64,000 bases of DNA, from assembly GCF_005144415.1 (NCBI RefSeq), contig NZ_SWJE01000001.1, positions 1 through 64,000 on the forward strand. The letters run 5' to 3'. The stretch comes from Trinickia terrae. Lineage in GTDB: Bacteria; Pseudomonadota; Gammaproteobacteria; Burkholderiales; Burkholderiaceae. How positions within the stretch are numbered: position 1 is the first letter of the stretch; each line of letters opens with the position of its first letter. Position numbers and translations under genes: made by a program. The notes under the pieces were generated by a model. The model searched no databases, was not told the origin of the DNA, and saw only the letters and a list, made by a program, of their open reading frames with translations. Below are positions 24,886-33,003 of the stretch, in pieces.

Positions 24886-24918
24886 GCGCGCCGCTTGAAT
24901 CGGATTCAAGCGGCGCGC
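24886..24918. terminator. 16-bp perfect inverted repeat between accD and folC
   Basis: GCGCGCCGCTTGAATC (24886-24901) and GATTCAAGCGGCGCGC (24903-24918) are exact reverse complements around one G. Only a weak T-rich stretch (TGTCATTT) follows. It probably ends or attenuates the trp-accD transcript before folC. Confidence 0.6.
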
Positions 24919-24983
24919 TGTCATTTCCGCGATAATTACGCGTTTCAGAAAGCGGGCGTTCGACCGCACAACCGATTCATCCG

Positions 24984-26294
24984 ATGATCACATTCCCCAC
25001 CCTGGACGCCTGGCTGGCGCATCTCGAGACCGCGCATCCGGTCGGCATCGACATGGGGCTCACCCGCATCGGTAAGGTCAAGGACGCGCTGAAGCTGTCG
25101 TTCGAATGCCCGGTGATCACGGTCGGCGGCACGAACGGCAAGGGCTCGACCTGCGCGATTCTCGAATCGATCCTGCTGCGCGCCGGCTACAGCGTCGGCT
25201 GCCATACGTCGCCGCATCTGCTCGCGTTCAACGAACGCGCACGCGTGAATGGCCAGATCGCCACGGATGAAGACCTCCTGCCGCATTTCGAAGCGGTCGA
25301 GGCCGCGCGCACGAGCTTTGCGGAAGCCGTCTCGCTGACCTACTTCGAGTTCACGACGCTCGCGATCATGCATTTGTTCGCCTCGCGCGGGCTCGACGCC
25401 GTGATCCTCGAAGTCGGCCTCGGCGGCCGGCTCGACGCGGTCAACATCATCGATACCGATTGCGCGATCGTCACGAGCATCGACATCGATCACACCGAAT
25501 ATCTCGGCGATACGCGCGAGAAGATCGGCTTCGAGAAAGCCGGCATCTTCCGCCCCGGCAAGCCGGCAGTCTGCGGCGATCCCAGCGCGCCGCAGACGCT
25601 CGTCGATCATGCGGAAAAGATCGGCGCCGACCTGTGGCTCTTCGGGCGCGATTTCCGCTACGAAGGGCAGGCGGGCAGCGAGCGCCAGCAATGGAGCTAC
25701 GTCGGCCGCACGCTGCGGCGCTCGGCGCTCGCCTATCCGGCGCTGCGCGGCGCGAATCAGCTGATCAATACGTCGGCGGCGCTCGCGGCGCTCGAGGCGC
25801 TGCGCGAGCGGCTGCCGGTATCGGCGCAGGACATCCGCCTCGGGCTCGCCAACGTCGAGCTGCCGGGGCGCTTCCAGGTGCTGCCGGGCAAGCCGTCGAT
25901 CGTGCTGGACGTGGCGCACAACCCGCATGCCTCCGCCGTGCTCGCGCAAAATCTCGGCAACATGGGCTATTTCCCGTACACCTATGCGGTCTTCGGCGCG
26001 ATGCGCGACAAGGACATCGCAGGCGTGCTCGCACACCTGAAGGGCGAGATCGACCACTGGTGCGTGACCGACCTGCCGCTGCCGCGCGCCGCCTCGGCGG
26101 CGGACCTCGAAGCCGCGCTGCGCCAGGCGGGCGTGACCGATGGCGCGGACCGCAGCGTGACGCGCTTCGCCACCCCTGCCGACGCATATCAAGATGCGCT
26201 AAAACGCGCGTCCGAGAATGATAGAATCGTGGTTTTCGGCAGTTTCCATACGGTAGCGGGCGTCATGGCCTATCGTAAATCGCAGCAACACTGA
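24984..26294 (+). CDS. folC: Bifunctional dihydrofolate/folylpolyglutamate synthase
   Basis: 436 residues. It adds glutamate to dihydropteroate and then to folates, using ATP. The Mur-ligase-type P-loop GGTNGKGST is at about 48-56; FEFTTLAIMHLF with AVILEVGLGGRLDA and the SIDIDHTEYLG metal-site block follow. The C-terminal domain begins near VLDVAHNPHASAV. The SPOR-domain gene begins 29 bases after it. Confidence 0.97.
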   Translation: MITFPTLDAWLAHLETAHPVGIDMGLTRIGKVKDALKLSFECPVITVGGTNGKGSTCAILESILLRAGYSVGCHTSPHLLAFNERARVNGQIATDEDLLPHFEAVEAARTSFAEAVSLTYFEFTTLAIMHLFASRGLDAVILEVGLGGRLDAVNIIDTDCAIVTSIDIDHTEYLGDTREKIGFEKAGIFRPGKPAVCGDPSAPQTLVDHAEKIGADLWLFGRDFRYEGQAGSERQQWSYVGRTLRRSALAYPALRGANQLINTSAALAALEALRERLPVSAQDIRLGLANVELPGRFQVLPGKPSIVLDVAHNPHASAVLAQNLGNMGYFPYTYAVFGAMRDKDIAGVLAHLKGEIDHWCVTDLPLPRAASAADLEAALRQAGVTDGADRSVTRFATPADAYQDALKRASENDRIVVFGSFHTVAGVMAYRKSQQH

Positions 26295-26323
26295 CGCGTC
26301 AGCCTCGAACACAGCCACCATTC

Positions 26324-27298
26324 ATGGGACTTTTCTCGTTCGGCAACAAAGACGACGCGCCTGGCCGGCGCGGCGCGAATGCCAGCTCCCGCCGCAGCTC
26401 TCGCACTGAGTCTTCCCCCGGGGCGCGTGTCGAGCGCCGAACCCGGCGCACGGAACGCGCGGGCGATGTCGACGCGATGATGCTCGATCCCACCCTCCCG
26501 GAAAAACAGCGCGCGCGGCGGCGTCTCGTCGGTGCAATTGCGCTGGTGGTCGCGGCGGTCGTCGTGCTGCCGATGGTGCTGGATTCGCACCCGAAGCCCG
26601 TCACCGACGACATCTCGATCGATATTCCGAACCGTCCCGCGCACGAGGCGCGGGCCGCGGGCGACGACGATACGCAAGCGGGCGTCGCGCCCGACAATCC
26701 CACGCCGGAGGCGACTGCGGCGGCATCAGGCGTGGCGCTGGCCGCGCCGTCGGCCAGCGTCGCCGGCGCCGACAAGGCCGCGGCGAGCGGCCTTGTCACT
26801 CAGCAGGCGGCCGCGCAAGCCAATTCGAAATCGCCTGTGCAAAGCAGCGGCGCTCAGGCCGCGGGCCAGTCGACGAAACAGGCCGCGAACACGGCAGCGC
26901 CTCAAGCTTCGACGAAGAAGCCTGCCACGGCGCCCGCACAAAGCGCCGCCGCGAAACCGCAGGCGCCCGCTGCGCAACCCGCTCAGCAATCCGCTGCGAA
27001 CACGGCCGCCCCGAGCGCGCCCGATGCCGATTCCGGCACGCCTGCGGCACCGCTCGGCGCGCGCTTCGCGGTGCAGCTCGGCTCGTTCCCGGACGACGCG
27101 ACCGCGCGCAATTGGGCGGCGAAGCTGAAGGCCGCAGGCGTGCCCGCCTACACCGAACACTATAAGCAGCCGAACGGCTCGATGCGCACGCTGCTGCGCG
27201 CCGGCCCGTTCGCCGATCGCGCGGCGGCGTCCGCGGCCATCGCGAAGGTGCGCGAGGCCGGCCTCGCCGCGAACGCGGGCTCCGGCTCTGCGCAATAA
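26324..27298 (+). CDS. SPOR-domain inner-membrane protein (DedD-like)
   Basis: 324 residues. A basic, Ser/Arg-rich cytoplasmic N terminus of about 65 residues is followed by one membrane helix (VGAIALVVAAVVVLPMVLD). Next comes a long Ala/Gln/Pro-rich periplasmic linker, then a C-terminal SPOR domain from RFAVQLGSFPDDATARNWAA to about the end. SPOR domains bind denuded peptidoglycan at the division septum, so this is probably a cell-division accessory protein. The setting folC-SPOR-cvpA-purF is the same as the folC-dedD-cvpA-purF order of E. coli. Confidence 0.9.
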   Translation: MGLFSFGNKDDAPGRRGANASSRRSSRTESSPGARVERRTRRTERAGDVDAMMLDPTLPEKQRARRRLVGAIALVVAAVVVLPMVLDSHPKPVTDDISIDIPNRPAHEARAAGDDDTQAGVAPDNPTPEATAAASGVALAAPSASVAGADKAAASGLVTQQAAAQANSKSPVQSSGAQAAGQSTKQAANTAAPQASTKKPATAPAQSAAAKPQAPAAQPAQQSAANTAAPSAPDADSGTPAAPLGARFAVQLGSFPDDATARNWAAKLKAAGVPAYTEHYKQPNGSMRTLLRAGPFADRAAASAAIAKVREAGLAANAGSGSAQ

Positions 27299-27313
27299 GG
27301 GGCGCCAAGACCG

Positions 27314-27808
27314 ATGCTCACCGCGTTCGACTACGCCGTGATGGCCGTGATCGGTCTGTCGGCGCTGCGCGGGGCGTGGCGCGGCTTGCTGTCCGAAGTG
27401 TTCGGGTTGATCGGCTGGATCGCGGCTTTTTTTATCGCCTGCCGTTGTGTTGGGCTCGTGGTGCCCTATATTCCAGCTAACTGGCCGGGCGGCCCATTGA
27501 CGCAATGGGTGATCGCCTTCGCCTTGATCGCCGTCGGCGTCGTGCTGGTGGCCAGCGTCGCGAATGCGCTGCTCGCGCGGATCGTCGAAGTGAGCGGCCT
27601 GGGCGGCGTCGACCGCTCGCTCGGATTGATGTTCGGCCTCGCGCGCGGGGTCATATTGGTGGTGCTCCTGGTCGCCGTTGCCGGCTTGACCGAGCTGCCG
27701 CAACAGGAATTCTGGCGCAAGGCGCTGCTGCGGCCGTATGCCGAGCAGGGCGTGCGCGAGCTGAAGGCGCTGCTTCCCGAACCGCTTGCCGATTACGTCC
27801 GCGTTTGA
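27314..27808 (+). CDS. cvpA: CvpA-family membrane protein
   Basis: 164 residues with four predicted membrane helices (about 5-23, 27-48, 64-85 and 102-124). The N-terminal block FDYAVMAVIGLSALRGAWRG and LSEVFGLIGWIAAF are typical of CvpA, which was named for colicin V production and is linked to envelope stress. Its biochemical activity is not established. It lies directly upstream of purF, the classical arrangement. Confidence 0.92.
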   Translation: MLTAFDYAVMAVIGLSALRGAWRGLLSEVFGLIGWIAAFFIACRCVGLVVPYIPANWPGGPLTQWVIAFALIAVGVVLVASVANALLARIVEVSGLGGVDRSLGLMFGLARGVILVVLLVAVAGLTELPQQEFWRKALLRPYAEQGVRELKALLPEPLADYVRV

Positions 27809-27865
27809 CCCGGCAGCGTGCAGTGACCCGGCGGTTACCTTTTTCGTATCTTTGAAGGACATGCC

Positions 27866-29413
27866 ATGTGCGGCATCGTAGGCGTAGTTTCCCAGTCCCC
27901 GGTCAATCAGCTGATCTATGACAGCCTGCTGCTCCTGCAGCATCGCGGTCAGGACGCCGCCGGCATCGCGACGGCGAACGGCAGCAACTTCCACATGTAC
28001 AAGGCCAACGGCATGGTGCGCGACGTGTTCCGCACGCGCAACATGCGCAGTTTGCCCGGCACGTGCGGCATCGGCCAGGTGCGTTACCCGACCGCGGGTT
28101 CCGCGTCGAGCGAGGAGGAGGCCCAGCCGTTCTACGTGAACGCGCCGTTCGGCATCATCCTCGCCCACAACGGCAACCTCACGAACTGGCAGCAGTTGAA
28201 GGACGAGATGTTCCGCGTCGACCGCCGCCATGTGAACACGAACTCCGATACCGAAGTGCTGCTCAACGTGCTCGCGCATGAGCTGCAGCTCTCGAGCTCG
28301 GGCCTGCAGCTCGATCCGGCGGCGCTGTTCAAGGCGGTGTCGGGCGTGCATCGGCGCGTGCGCGGGTCGTACGCGATCGTGTCGCTGATCGCCGGCTACG
28401 GCCTGCTCGCGTTCCGCGATCCGTTCGGCATCCGTCCGCTTTGCCTCGGCAAGCAGGAAACGGTGCATGGCGTCGAGTGGATGGTGGCGTCGGAATCGGT
28501 GGCGGTGGAAGGCATCGGCTTCGAGTTCGTGCGCGACCTGGCGCCCGGCGAAGCCGTGTTCGTCGATCTCGACGGCAACCTGCACAGCCAGCAATGCGCG
28601 GACAAGCCGAGCCTGAATCCGTGCATCTTCGAATACGTCTACCTGGCGCGGCCGGACTCGGTGCTCGACGGCGTGCCCGTCTACAACGTGCGCCTGCGCA
28701 TGGGCGACTATCTCGCCGAGAAGATCAAGCGCGAGTTGCCGGACGTCGCGATCGATGTCGTCATGCCGATTCCCGATTCGTCGCGCCCGGCGGCGATGCA
28801 GGTTGCGGCGAAGCTCGGCGTCGAGTATCGCGAAGGCTTCTTCAAGAACCGCTACGTCGGCCGCACCTTCATCATGCCGGGCCAGGCGGTACGCAAGAAA
28901 TCGGTGCGCCAGAAGCTCAATGCGATGGCGATCGAGTTCAAGGGCAAGAACGTGCTGATCGTCGACGATTCGATCGTGCGCGGCACCACTTCGCACGAGA
29001 TCGTGCAGATGGCGCGCGATGCGGGCGCGAACCAGGTGATCTTCGCGTCGGCGGCGCCGCCCGTGAAGTACCCGAACGTCTACGGCATCGACATGCCGAC
29101 GCGCGGCGAGCTCGTTGCGCACGGCCGCACCGACGACGAAGTCGCGAAGATCATCGGCGCCGACTATCTCGTCTACCAGGACGTCGACGCGCTCAAGCAG
29201 GCCGTGCACGACATCAACCCGGCGCTGTCGCATTTCGAGGCCTCGTGCTTCGATGGCGATTACATTACGGGCGACATCACGACCGAGTACCTCGACAGCA
29301 TCGAGCGCGCGCGTCTCGCGCCCGCTTCGCAGTCGGATCGCGATGCGGCCAGCGAGGCAATCGACGGCGGCACGACGCGTTCGCAATTGCACTTGCAGCT
29401 GTCGGTGGAGTGA
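27866..29413 (+). CDS. purF: Amidophosphoribosyltransferase
   Basis: 515 residues. It makes phosphoribosylamine from PRPP and glutamine, the first step of purine synthesis. The N-terminal nucleophile Cys2 is in MCGIVGVVSQ, and LQHRGQDAAGIAT is the glutaminase block. The phosphoribosyltransferase domain has the PRPP motif VLIVDDSIVRGTTS. It is the last gene of this run before the metZ control region. Confidence 0.98.
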   Translation: MCGIVGVVSQSPVNQLIYDSLLLLQHRGQDAAGIATANGSNFHMYKANGMVRDVFRTRNMRSLPGTCGIGQVRYPTAGSASSEEEAQPFYVNAPFGIILAHNGNLTNWQQLKDEMFRVDRRHVNTNSDTEVLLNVLAHELQLSSSGLQLDPAALFKAVSGVHRRVRGSYAIVSLIAGYGLLAFRDPFGIRPLCLGKQETVHGVEWMVASESVAVEGIGFEFVRDLAPGEAVFVDLDGNLHSQQCADKPSLNPCIFEYVYLARPDSVLDGVPVYNVRLRMGDYLAEKIKRELPDVAIDVVMPIPDSSRPAAMQVAAKLGVEYREGFFKNRYVGRTFIMPGQAVRKKSVRQKLNAMAIEFKGKNVLIVDDSIVRGTTSHEIVQMARDAGANQVIFASAAPPVKYPNVYGIDMPTRGELVAHGRTDDEVAKIIGADYLVYQDVDALKQAVHDINPALSHFEASCFDGDYITGDITTEYLDSIERARLAPASQSDRDAASEAIDGGTTRSQLHLQLSVE

Positions 29414-29442
29414 GCGTGAGGCGCGAATGCCGCCAGCCATGC

Positions 29443-29448
29443 TAGGAT
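29443..29448 (+). promoter_or_regulatory. Candidate -10 element for metZ
   Basis: TAGGAT at 29443-29448, preceded by TGC in extended -10 position, would start RNA near 29456. That is just where the aptamer's first stem begins. The -35 box is not obvious. Confidence 0.4.
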
Positions 29449-29456
29449 GCGGTTCA

Positions 29457-29511
29457 GCGTCGATTTGATTTCAGCTTGCGGACGCGGGGCTACCCCGAAA
29501 CAGCTAAAGCG
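29457..29511 (+). promoter_or_regulatory. SAM-II (SAM-alpha) riboswitch aptamer upstream of metZ
   Basis: Stem P1 is GCGTC (29457-29461) with GACGC (29481-29485). The loop carries the conserved TTGATTT and then GCTTGC (29474-29479). That last element can pair with GCTAAAGC (29503-29510), leaving the TA as an internal bulge, which is the pseudoknot of the class II SAM riboswitch. The hallmark AAACAGCTAAAGCG follows a small GGGG/CCCC extension hairpin (29486-29496). The aptamer lies about 200 bases before a methionine-synthesis gene, with an intrinsic terminator in between, so SAM binding should reduce metZ transcription. The class is best known from Alphaproteobacteria. The call is from motif recognition only. 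Confidence 0.82.
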
Positions 29512-29557
29512 AAAGGGCGGGGTTACCGCCCGACGCTCACCGCTGTGACCGCTCCCG

Positions 29558-29591
29558 AAGCCCGCTTATGCCGACGCGAAGCGGGCTTTTT
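29558..29591 (+). terminator. Intrinsic terminator in the metZ leader
   Basis: AAGCCCGCTT (29558-29567) pairs with AAGCGGGCTT (29579-29588) and is followed by T residues to 29591. It lies between the SAM-II aptamer and metZ, so it is likely the expression platform. A further small hairpin, GGGCGG/CCGCCC (29515-29531), sits between aptamer and terminator, and its GGGC could instead pair with the terminator's 5' arm. It may also end purF readthrough. Confidence 0.85.
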
Positions 29592-29717
29592 GCTGGCCGC
29601 CGTTTTTGCATGCCTGCAAGCGCGGCTGCCAGGAATCTTGGTTGCGAGCACCGATGAAACGCGAACGCGGCGCATCGGCGCTCAAGTACGGAACACAACG
29701 CGGAAAAGACAACGAAT

Positions 29718-30908
29718 ATGGACGACTCCCTGAACTTCGACACTCTCGCCGTGCGCTCGGGCACATTGCGCTCCGAATACAACGAGCATTCGGAAGCGCT
29801 TTTCCTCACGTCGAGCTTCTGCTTCACGAGCGCGGCACAGGCGGCCGAGCGCTTCAAGCACTCGGAGGATTACTACACGTACTCGCGCTTCACGAATCCG
29901 ACCGTGACGATGTTCGAAGAGCGCTTGGCCGCGCTGGAGGGCGGCGAGGCGTGCATGGCGACGGCCTCGGGCATGAGCGCGATCCTCTCGGTCGTGATGG
30001 CCGCGATGCAGGCAGGCGATCACATGGTCAGCTCGCGCAGCCTGTTCGGCTCGACGCTCGGCATGTTCTCGCAGATCTTTTCGCGCTTCGGCATCACGAC
30101 GACCTTCGTCGATCCGAACGATCTCGACGCGTGGAAGAACGCCGTGCGTCCCGAGACGAAGATGTTCTTCCTCGAGACGCCGACGAACCCGCTCTGCGAG
30201 CTCGCCGACATCGAGGCGATCGGCAAGATCGCGAAGGCGTCGAACGCGATCTTCGTCGTCGACAACTCGTTCTGCAGCCCGGCGCTGCAGCAGCCGCTCA
30301 AGCTCGGCGCCGACGTCGTCATGCATTCGGCGACCAAGTTCCTCGATGGGCAGGGGCGCGTGCTGGGCGGCGCGCTGGTCGGCTCGAGGGCGTTCATCAT
30401 GGAGAAGGTGTTTCCGTTCGTGCGCAGCGCCGGGCCGACGCTCTCCGCGTTCAACGCGTGGGTGCTGCTGAAGGGGATGGAGACGCTGTCGCTGCGCGTC
30501 GAGAAGCAGTCGGCGAATGCGCTCGAAGTCGCGCGTTTTCTGGAGGCGCATCCGGCTGTGCAGCGCGTCTGGTATCCGGGGCTCGAATCGCATCCGCAGT
30601 ACGAGATCGCGAAGCGTCAGCAGAGCGCGGGCGGCGCGGTCGTCGCGTTCGAGCTGAAAGGCGACACGCCCGAGAAGCTGCGCGAAAACGCCTGGCGCGT
30701 GATCGACAGCACCAAGATCTGCTCGATCACCGCGAACCTCGGCGACACGCGCACGACGATCACGCATCCGGCGACCACGACGCACAGCCGCGTCGCGCCG
30801 GAAGCGCGAGAGGCCGCGGGCATCACGGAAGGGCTGATTCGCCTGGCCGTGGGGCTCGAGAACGCGGGCGATATCTGCAAGGATCTGGCGCGCGGGCTCG
30901 AAGGCTGA
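29718..30908 (+). CDS. metZ: O-succinylhomoserine sulfhydrylase
   Basis: 396 residues of the Cys/Met-metabolism PLP family. It makes homocysteine from O-succinylhomoserine and sulfide. The PLP Lys is in MHSATKFLDGQGR at about 207; YSRFTNPTVTMFEERLAALEGG and ATASGMSAIL are family blocks, and VVDNSFCSPALQQPL holds the PLP Asp. The N terminus DTLAVRSGTLRSEYNEHSEALFLTSS is characteristic of MetZ rather than cystathionine gamma-synthase. It is under a probable SAM-II riboswitch and is monocistronic, with a strong hairpin after it. Confidence 0.95.
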   Translation: MDDSLNFDTLAVRSGTLRSEYNEHSEALFLTSSFCFTSAAQAAERFKHSEDYYTYSRFTNPTVTMFEERLAALEGGEACMATASGMSAILSVVMAAMQAGDHMVSSRSLFGSTLGMFSQIFSRFGITTTFVDPNDLDAWKNAVRPETKMFFLETPTNPLCELADIEAIGKIAKASNAIFVVDNSFCSPALQQPLKLGADVVMHSATKFLDGQGRVLGGALVGSRAFIMEKVFPFVRSAGPTLSAFNAWVLLKGMETLSLRVEKQSANALEVARFLEAHPAVQRVWYPGLESHPQYEIAKRQQSAGGAVVAFELKGDTPEKLRENAWRVIDSTKICSITANLGDTRTTITHPATTTHSRVAPEAREAAGITEGLIRLAVGLENAGDICKDLARGLEG

Positions 30909-30944
30909 AAGGCCTGACCTGAAGGAGTGGGATAGGGCTTTTAA

Positions 30945-30981
30945 GGCGCATGCCTTCGCTTTCGTTGCGAAGGCATGCGCC
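30945..30981. terminator. Shared hairpin between metZ and the S8 protease gene
   Basis: GGCGCATGCCTTCGC (30945-30959) and GCGAAGGCATGCGCC (30967-30981) form a perfect 15-bp stem with a 7-base loop. It begins six bases past the protease stop on the minus strand and is followed there by TTAAAAG. Both converging genes may use it as terminator. Confidence 0.7.
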
Positions 30982-30986
30982 GCACG

Positions 30987-32597
30987 TCAGGTGGAATGCT
31001 TGTCGATCCAGAGGACCGCCGAGTACACATTCGGCTGCCTGCCGATGAGGTCCTGCTCGCCATGCGTGCCGCCGGTGTAGCCCAGGATGTCGCGCATCCA
31101 ATAGGGACCGAGCAGGTTTTGATACTTGGTGATCGAATAGCCTTGCAGCACCGCAAGCGCGCCAACCGACAACGGCGTGGCGCTCGACGTTCCCGAAAAC
31201 GTGCTTGTGTAATTCCTGTCGTTGGACACCCTTTGCAGGCCGCCGTAGCCGGTGGTCGCCACGCTCCAGTCACCCCATGCATTGACGAGAGACGTGTAGT
31301 GCCCGTAGTTCGAGAAAGACGCGCGGCGGCCGGTGGTGCTGATGCACGCGCCGGCAAGCATGCTGCCGCTGTCGCCGTAGTCGTTGATCAAGCCGTATTC
31401 AGGGCTCAGGTTCTGCCCGCCGTTGCCCGCGGCAACGACGACCGTCGCACGGAGATTGGATAGGGCAAAGATCTTGTTCCACCACGCTTTGCTGTGGATG
31501 ACGGGCACATGGACGCCGTTCAAGGAAAACTGAATGTCGAGCCCGACAATATCGCCGGGTTGCGCATCTCTCACGATCTTGTCTAAATCGCCCGTATCGT
31601 AAAAATAGAATTGGCAATCGTAGGCGATGCCGGTGACGCCGAAGCCGTTGTTGGTCGCGGCGATACACCCGGTCGACGCGGTGCCGTGGTTGCAGTCGTT
31701 GGTTTCCGGGCGGCTGTTGACGACGGTGATATTGCCGAGATCCTCATGGTTGCGGTACACGCCGTAATCGAGGTGGCGCACCGTTGCGCCCCGGCCGGTT
31801 GCCCCGGCTGTCCACGCGGCGCGAACGTTCAGGGCGATCGTTTTGGTGGTGGCCCAGTCGCCGAGATACTTCTGCCGCGACGTGAAATCGGGCGTCACGT
31901 CGCCGAGCGCGAACGGCGGGCTCGGCTCGGCCGCGCCAGTGCCGGCGCGCGGCGGTTCCTCCGGCGGTTTCATGCCGGTCGTGTCGGGTGTCACCGAGCA
32001 GTAGATGACGTAGTCGAGCGTTTCGAGCTCTTGCGCGAGCGGGATCAGTTCGTCGCGCGCGATCGCCCCGTGGATTCGGTAGAAATGGGCGAAATGCGTG
32101 CCTCCGTGCTTCGCGATGACTTCCGGCGAATAGACCAGCGAGAAGCTGAGCGCTGGCTTCAGTTTGAGAAAGGTCGACAGCGACGAACTGCCGACTTCAT
32201 TCTGCAGTTTGTCGAGCCCGCCCGGCTGCAGCTTGATTTCGAGGTAATAGTTCTCGACGTTGTCGTAGAAGCAGTGCCCGCCTTTCAAGCTCTTGGCAGG
32301 GGCCGCCTGGGCGGATGCCGGCTGCGGGCTCGTGGCGGGGACCAAGAGCGGAGCCGAGTCGACGATCGACGTCGAGCCGTCGGCGAGTTTGATATGGGCC
32401 TTGGCCTGGTAGGCGCCGGGCGGCTGCTTGTCGAATTGCGCGGTTTCGCCGGGGCGGATGGCGTCCCGCTCGGCGACGACCACACCGTCCTTCAGCAACT
32501 GATAGCGGATCGATTGAACACGCTCGGCGCCGCTATAGCGGACAAATACGGCGCCGTCGAAATCCAGACTCTTGAAGATGAGAAGTTCCGTGGTCAT
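30987..32597 (-). CDS. S8 (subtilisin-type) serine peptidase
   Basis: 536 residues from ATG at 32597, chosen because AAAGG lies just upstream; an in-frame ATG 18 bases earlier has no such site. Residues 1 to about 85 look like a small beta-sandwich domain, followed by a Pro/Ala linker and a middle region. The peptidase domain starts near 255. The complete triad is visible: Asp277 in VRHLDYGVY, His304 in CNHGTASTG and Ser471 in FSGTSSATP, with oxyanion Asn392 in AAGNGG. There is no signal peptide or membrane segment, so it stays inside or leaves by a non-Sec route. The gene is less GC-rich than its neighbours and has an AT-rich upstream region, suggesting transfer. Its substrate is unknown. 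Confidence 0.88.
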   Translation of the reverse strand: MTTELLIFKSLDFDGAVFVRYSGAERVQSIRYQLLKDGVVVAERDAIRPGETAQFDKQPPGAYQAKAHIKLADGSTSIVDSAPLLVPATSPQPASAQAAPAKSLKGGHCFYDNVENYYLEIKLQPGGLDKLQNEVGSSSLSTFLKLKPALSFSLVYSPEVIAKHGGTHFAHFYRIHGAIARDELIPLAQELETLDYVIYCSVTPDTTGMKPPEEPPRAGTGAAEPSPPFALGDVTPDFTSRQKYLGDWATTKTIALNVRAAWTAGATGRGATVRHLDYGVYRNHEDLGNITVVNSRPETNDCNHGTASTGCIAATNNGFGVTGIAYDCQFYFYDTGDLDKIVRDAQPGDIVGLDIQFSLNGVHVPVIHSKAWWNKIFALSNLRATVVVAAGNGGQNLSPEYGLINDYGDSGSMLAGACISTTGRRASFSNYGHYTSLVNAWGDWSVATTGYGGLQRVSNDRNYTSTFSGTSSATPLSVGALAVLQGYSITKYQNLLGPYWMRDILGYTGGTHGEQDLIGRQPNVYSAVLWIDKHST

Positions 32598-33003
32598 GGC
32601 TGGGCCTTTCGTCATATGCGAATCGGATCATAAAAATGCATTCACGGTATTTTCAGCCGGAACGATATCTTTCGATATTCCGGTAATAACGTGAAATGCG
32701 ACGGACCCCTTTTGCATAAAAGGGCGAAGGGGTGCAGACCTATCTTTCCAAATACTCGTTTCTTTATAACGGATTCAGCGCAACTGCCTGTAGACGATAT
32801 GAAATTCGGCCCGCTTGATCAAGGTGTTTTTATATTTTCTATATTTCTCATCAAGGCAGTCGTCGCGGCGGGATTCGATTTTTATTGGATCTTTAATTAT
32901 TTAAATTGTATTTTTGATTTGAAAGGATAAAGGCGTCCGTGACCTTTGGGAGGGCGATAATGCAAATTTCAACGACGGTAATGGCGCGCGGATTGCGGCA
33001 ATC
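32598..33003. other. AT-rich gap upstream of the protease
   Basis: This 406-base stretch is clearly AT-rich against the surroundings. At 32657-32683 CCGGAA and TTCCGG, with ATATC/GATAT inside, form a bulged hairpin about 60 bases before the protease start. A 79-codon plus-strand frame at 32691-32930 has no family resemblance and no good ribosome site, so it was not called. The protease promoter should be here. Confidence 0.55.

Noticed and set aside
32691-32930. 79-codon frame in the AT-rich gap
   Set aside because: Frames open easily or close by chance here; no ribosome site, no family, aromatic-rich composition typical of AT-rich non-coding DNA.
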